In this document: piece by piece, positions 62,245 to 64,000 of the stretch
Position numbering within the stretch: position 1 is the first letter of the stretch
Layout: every line of letters starts with the position of its first letter
NCBI RefSeq assembly: GCF_003201775.1
Contig: NZ_QJJZ01000005.1
Span: 124,001-188,000 of the forward strand
Origin: Arenibacter sp. ARW7G5Y1
GTDB lineage: Bacteria > Bacteroidota > Bacteroidia > Flavobacteriales > Flavobacteriaceae
DNA: 64,000 nt
Direction: 5' to 3'
The notes under the pieces: generated by a model
What the model was told of the DNA's origin: nothing
Database searches by the model: none
The model's input: only the letters and a program-made list of their open reading frames with translations
Position numbers and translations under genes: made by a program

Positions 62245-62396
62245 CTGTTACTTTTAATACGTTGTTATAGGTTGAAAAATTTTACTGAGATACTATGTCT
62301 TAGTAATATAATTTAGTTTCCATAATCATAGGACGAATAAACTCTCCATTTGTTACATATCCCAGTATACCGTATTTACAAATCCTAATGGGCCTA

Positions 62397-62849
62397 CTAT
62401 TGTTTGCGCCCCAATCTGTCCAATTTCTCTTTGTCTTTTTGAATGCCCTTCTCCAATTTGTCGATCTTCAGGTTCAATTTCTCTATGGCCAAAGGGGATA
62501 ATTTTCCCTTTTCTTGGTCCTTGGTCATTTTCTCCTGAAGCTTTTCTATTTTTCTTGTATCCTTGGCAATAGACCTTTTCTTGGAATCTATGTCGGAAGT
62601 TAGTTTTTCCCTTTTTTTAAGTTTCTTTTCTGCCTTCTTTTGTGCTTTTTCTGCCTTCATGGCATCCCTTTCGGCCTTATCTATCCTCTTTTGAACTTCC
62701 TTGGCCTCCTTGGCTTCCTCTAAAATTTTGGCCTGCTCCATCTGTTCCGTATTTCCCACAGGAATAACCGGAACAGAGGTTTCCTGTGCCATGGTGATTT
62801 GGCAGAAAAAAACCGCTGCACATAAGGTAATAACTCTAATCATTTTCAT
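62397..62849 (-). CDS. Exported coiled-coil protein, hypothetical
   Basis: 150 residues from the ATG at 62849; the longer frame to 63038 precedes a clear signal peptide (KMIRVITLCAAVFFCQITMAQ) and is rejected. After the signal, most of the chain (about 35-150) is a Lys/Glu-rich coiled coil (EEAKEAKEVQKRIDKAERDA, KKAEKKLKKREKL, KIEKLQEKMTKDQEKGK). No family recognised. Probably periplasmic and elongated; function not inferable. Confidence 0.7.
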   Translation of the reverse strand: MKMIRVITLCAAVFFCQITMAQETSVPVIPVGNTEQMEQAKILEEAKEAKEVQKRIDKAERDAMKAEKAQKKAEKKLKKREKLTSDIDSKKRSIAKDTRKIEKLQEKMTKDQEKGKLSPLAIEKLNLKIDKLEKGIQKDKEKLDRLGRKQ

Positions 62850-63204
62850 AGGCAGTATTAAATTGAATGACCTAAAACCCCTGGATACCCAAACGTTATA
62901 AGGTTCTTTTACGTTGTTTTTGATCACCATCGAAATTACGCAATTTATCCTACAATTATCATGATTAAAATCATTGTATTGGACTTTAAAGCGTGGATTC
63001 GAAATAAGGCAAATCCCGAATAACGGATTATCAATCAATTAAAGTTACTCTGGCCTTTAGCCCGCCTTGTCGGCATAGAGGTATTCTTGGGGATACAACA
63101 TTCCCATAACAACCCATAAACAATTAAAAATCGATAGGGCCTAAGGGTAATTAAGAAATGGTTTGAAAATTTTATATTGTATTTTTACCATCAATTTTAA
63201 TGCT
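62850..63204. other. 355-base intergenic region between the coiled-coil gene and mnmE
   Basis: No gene, hairpin or full consensus promoter seen. A short stretch at 63061-63075 (CCCGCCTTGTCGGCA) is GC-rich and loosely recalls the 45724 repeats. Confidence 0.45.
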
Positions 63205-64000
63205 ATGACTACCAACGACAACATCATTGCCTTGGCTACCCCCTCAGGGGCCGGTGCCATAGCAGTAATCCGTATTTCTGGGAAAGATGCCATTGCCCTG
63301 GCAGATCCCTTCTTCAAATCGATTAGAGGCAAGGATTTAAAAAAACAAAGGAGCCATACTATTCATTTGGGACATATAACGGAAAATGACAAGATGTTGG
63401 ATGAAGTCCTATTATCACTTTTTAAAGGTCCACACTCTTATACAGGTGAAGATGTTGTGGAAATCTCCTGTCATGGCTCCCCTTATATACAACAACAAAT
63501 TATTCAGTTGTTCCTAAGAAACGGTTGCCGTATGGCTACTGCAGGAGAATTTACCCTACGCGCCTTTTTGAATGGTAAAATGGACTTGAGTCAGGCCGAG
63601 GCCGTCGCGGATCTAATTGCCTCGGACAACGAATCAAGCCACCAAATCGCCATTCAGCAAATGAGGGGTGGATTTAGCAATGAAATAAAAAAATTGAGGG
63701 ACCAGTTATTAAACTTTGCCTCGTTAATGGAACTGGAACTGGACTTTGCAGAGGAGGACGTAGAATTTGCGGATCGGACCCAGTTTAAGAAACTACTCGT
63801 TAAGATACAGCGAATCTTAAAGCGTTTGATCGATTCCTTCGCAGTAGGCAACGTAATAAAGAACGGGATTCCCATCGCCATTGTTGGGGAACCCAATGTG
63901 GGAAAATCTACCTTGCTCAATGCCCTCTTAAATGAGGAACGGGCCATTGTAAGCGATATTGCGGGAACCACCAGGGATACCATAGAGGATGAGATCGTGA
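63205..64000 (+). CDS. mnmE: tRNA modification GTPase MnmE, 3' end cut off by the window
   Basis: About 265 residues are visible from the ATG at 63205; the gene runs off the right edge. MnmE with MnmG makes the cmnm5U34 modification of tRNA wobble uridines. N-terminal tetrahydrofolate-binding part: [40 protein letters not shown] and [20 protein letters not shown]. The GTPase begins with the P-loop GEPNVGKST (about residues 227-235), followed by switch motif [15 protein letters not shown]. No window feature suggests an altered function. Confidence 0.97.
   Translation, partial: MTTNDNIIALATPSGAGAIAVIRISGKDAIALADPFFKSIRGKDLKKQRSHTIHLGHITENDKMLDEVLLSLFKGPHSYTGEDVVEISCHGSPYIQQQIIQLFLRNGCRMATAGEFTLRAFLNGKMDLSQAEAVADLIASDNESSHQIAIQQMRGGFSNEIKKLRDQLLNFASLMELELDFAEEDVEFADRTQFKKLLVKIQRILKRLIDSFAVGNVIKNGIPIAIVGEPNVGKSTLLNALLNEERAIVSDIAGTTRDTIEDEIV

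Overview
The window is chromosomal DNA of a gliding marine-type flavobacterium (phylum Bacteroidota, probably family Flavobacteriaceae). Evidence: gldF and gldG for gliding motility; AT-rich genes with Bacteroidota promoters (-33 TTTG, -7 TAnnTTTG); family-level resemblance of nearly all housekeeping genes (dapD, lysA, guaB, sucC, pyrD, purC, dnaN, mnmE, uvrB); and many secreted proteins and lipoproteins with typical flavobacterial signal peptides. No rRNA, tRNA, CRISPR array, prophage or complete insertion sequence was seen. The genus cannot be fixed from this alone.

Layout. 1-364: start of a mazG-like gene. 652-11419: a run of exported enzymes (DUF3500, SMP-30-like lactonase, EthD-like, class C beta-lactamase-like hydrolase, SGNH hydrolase, GH20 hexosaminidase, S10 carboxypeptidase, large alpha/beta hydrolase). 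11632-14041: ruvX-def-DUF5606 facing away from dapD. 14051-19677: a surface-phosphopolymer locus (HAD-like, LicD-like, TagD-like, GT2, LicC-like, and a TagB/TagF-like::GT2 fusion), running straight into tsaC and cca (19684-21680). 21944-29889: ctaA, a pRiA4b ORF-3-like gene, a nucleoid-associated protein, a cryptic kinase-like protein, an ABC exporter and uvrB. 30027-37459: hsp20, TerB-like, DUF1456, sucC, Lon-N protein, lysA, thioredoxin-like protein and guaB. 37525-39823: porin, FMN-binding protein and four-helix membrane protein, a probable extracytoplasmic redox module. 39991-47913: esterase-bicupin fusion, HMG-CoA lyase-like, LysE exporter, Dabb protein, pyrD, pepT, DUF1801. 48014-54932: cytochrome/VCBS lipoprotein, SLC13 transporter, Cys-rich copper-binding-type protein, cNMP/CBS/DUF294 regulator with DnaQ-like exonuclease. 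54933-64000: purC, phoH, SAM hydrolase-like gene, gldF, gldG, dnaN, DUF4870, coiled-coil protein and the start of mnmE.

The most distinctive region is 14051-19677. A Gram-negative-type genome here carries enzymes like those of wall teichoic acid and phosphocholine decoration: two CTP-dependent-looking nucleotidyltransferases (TagD-like and LicC-like), two phosphodiester-forming transferases (LicD-like and CDP-glycerol glycerophosphotransferase-like) and two paralogous WaaE-type glycosyltransferase domains, one fused behind the glycerophosphotransferase. I infer that it adds a glycerol-phosphate-like or other phospho-alcohol substituent to a surface glycan or lipopolysaccharide core. A second candidate system is the flavin-linked module at 37525-39823. 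A third is an unannotated-looking protein at 24781-25860 that carries what looks like a complete set of aminoglycoside-phosphotransferase-type kinase residues.

All calls rest on reading translated sequence and motifs by eye. No database search was possible, so family names are recognition, and substrates are inference unless stated.
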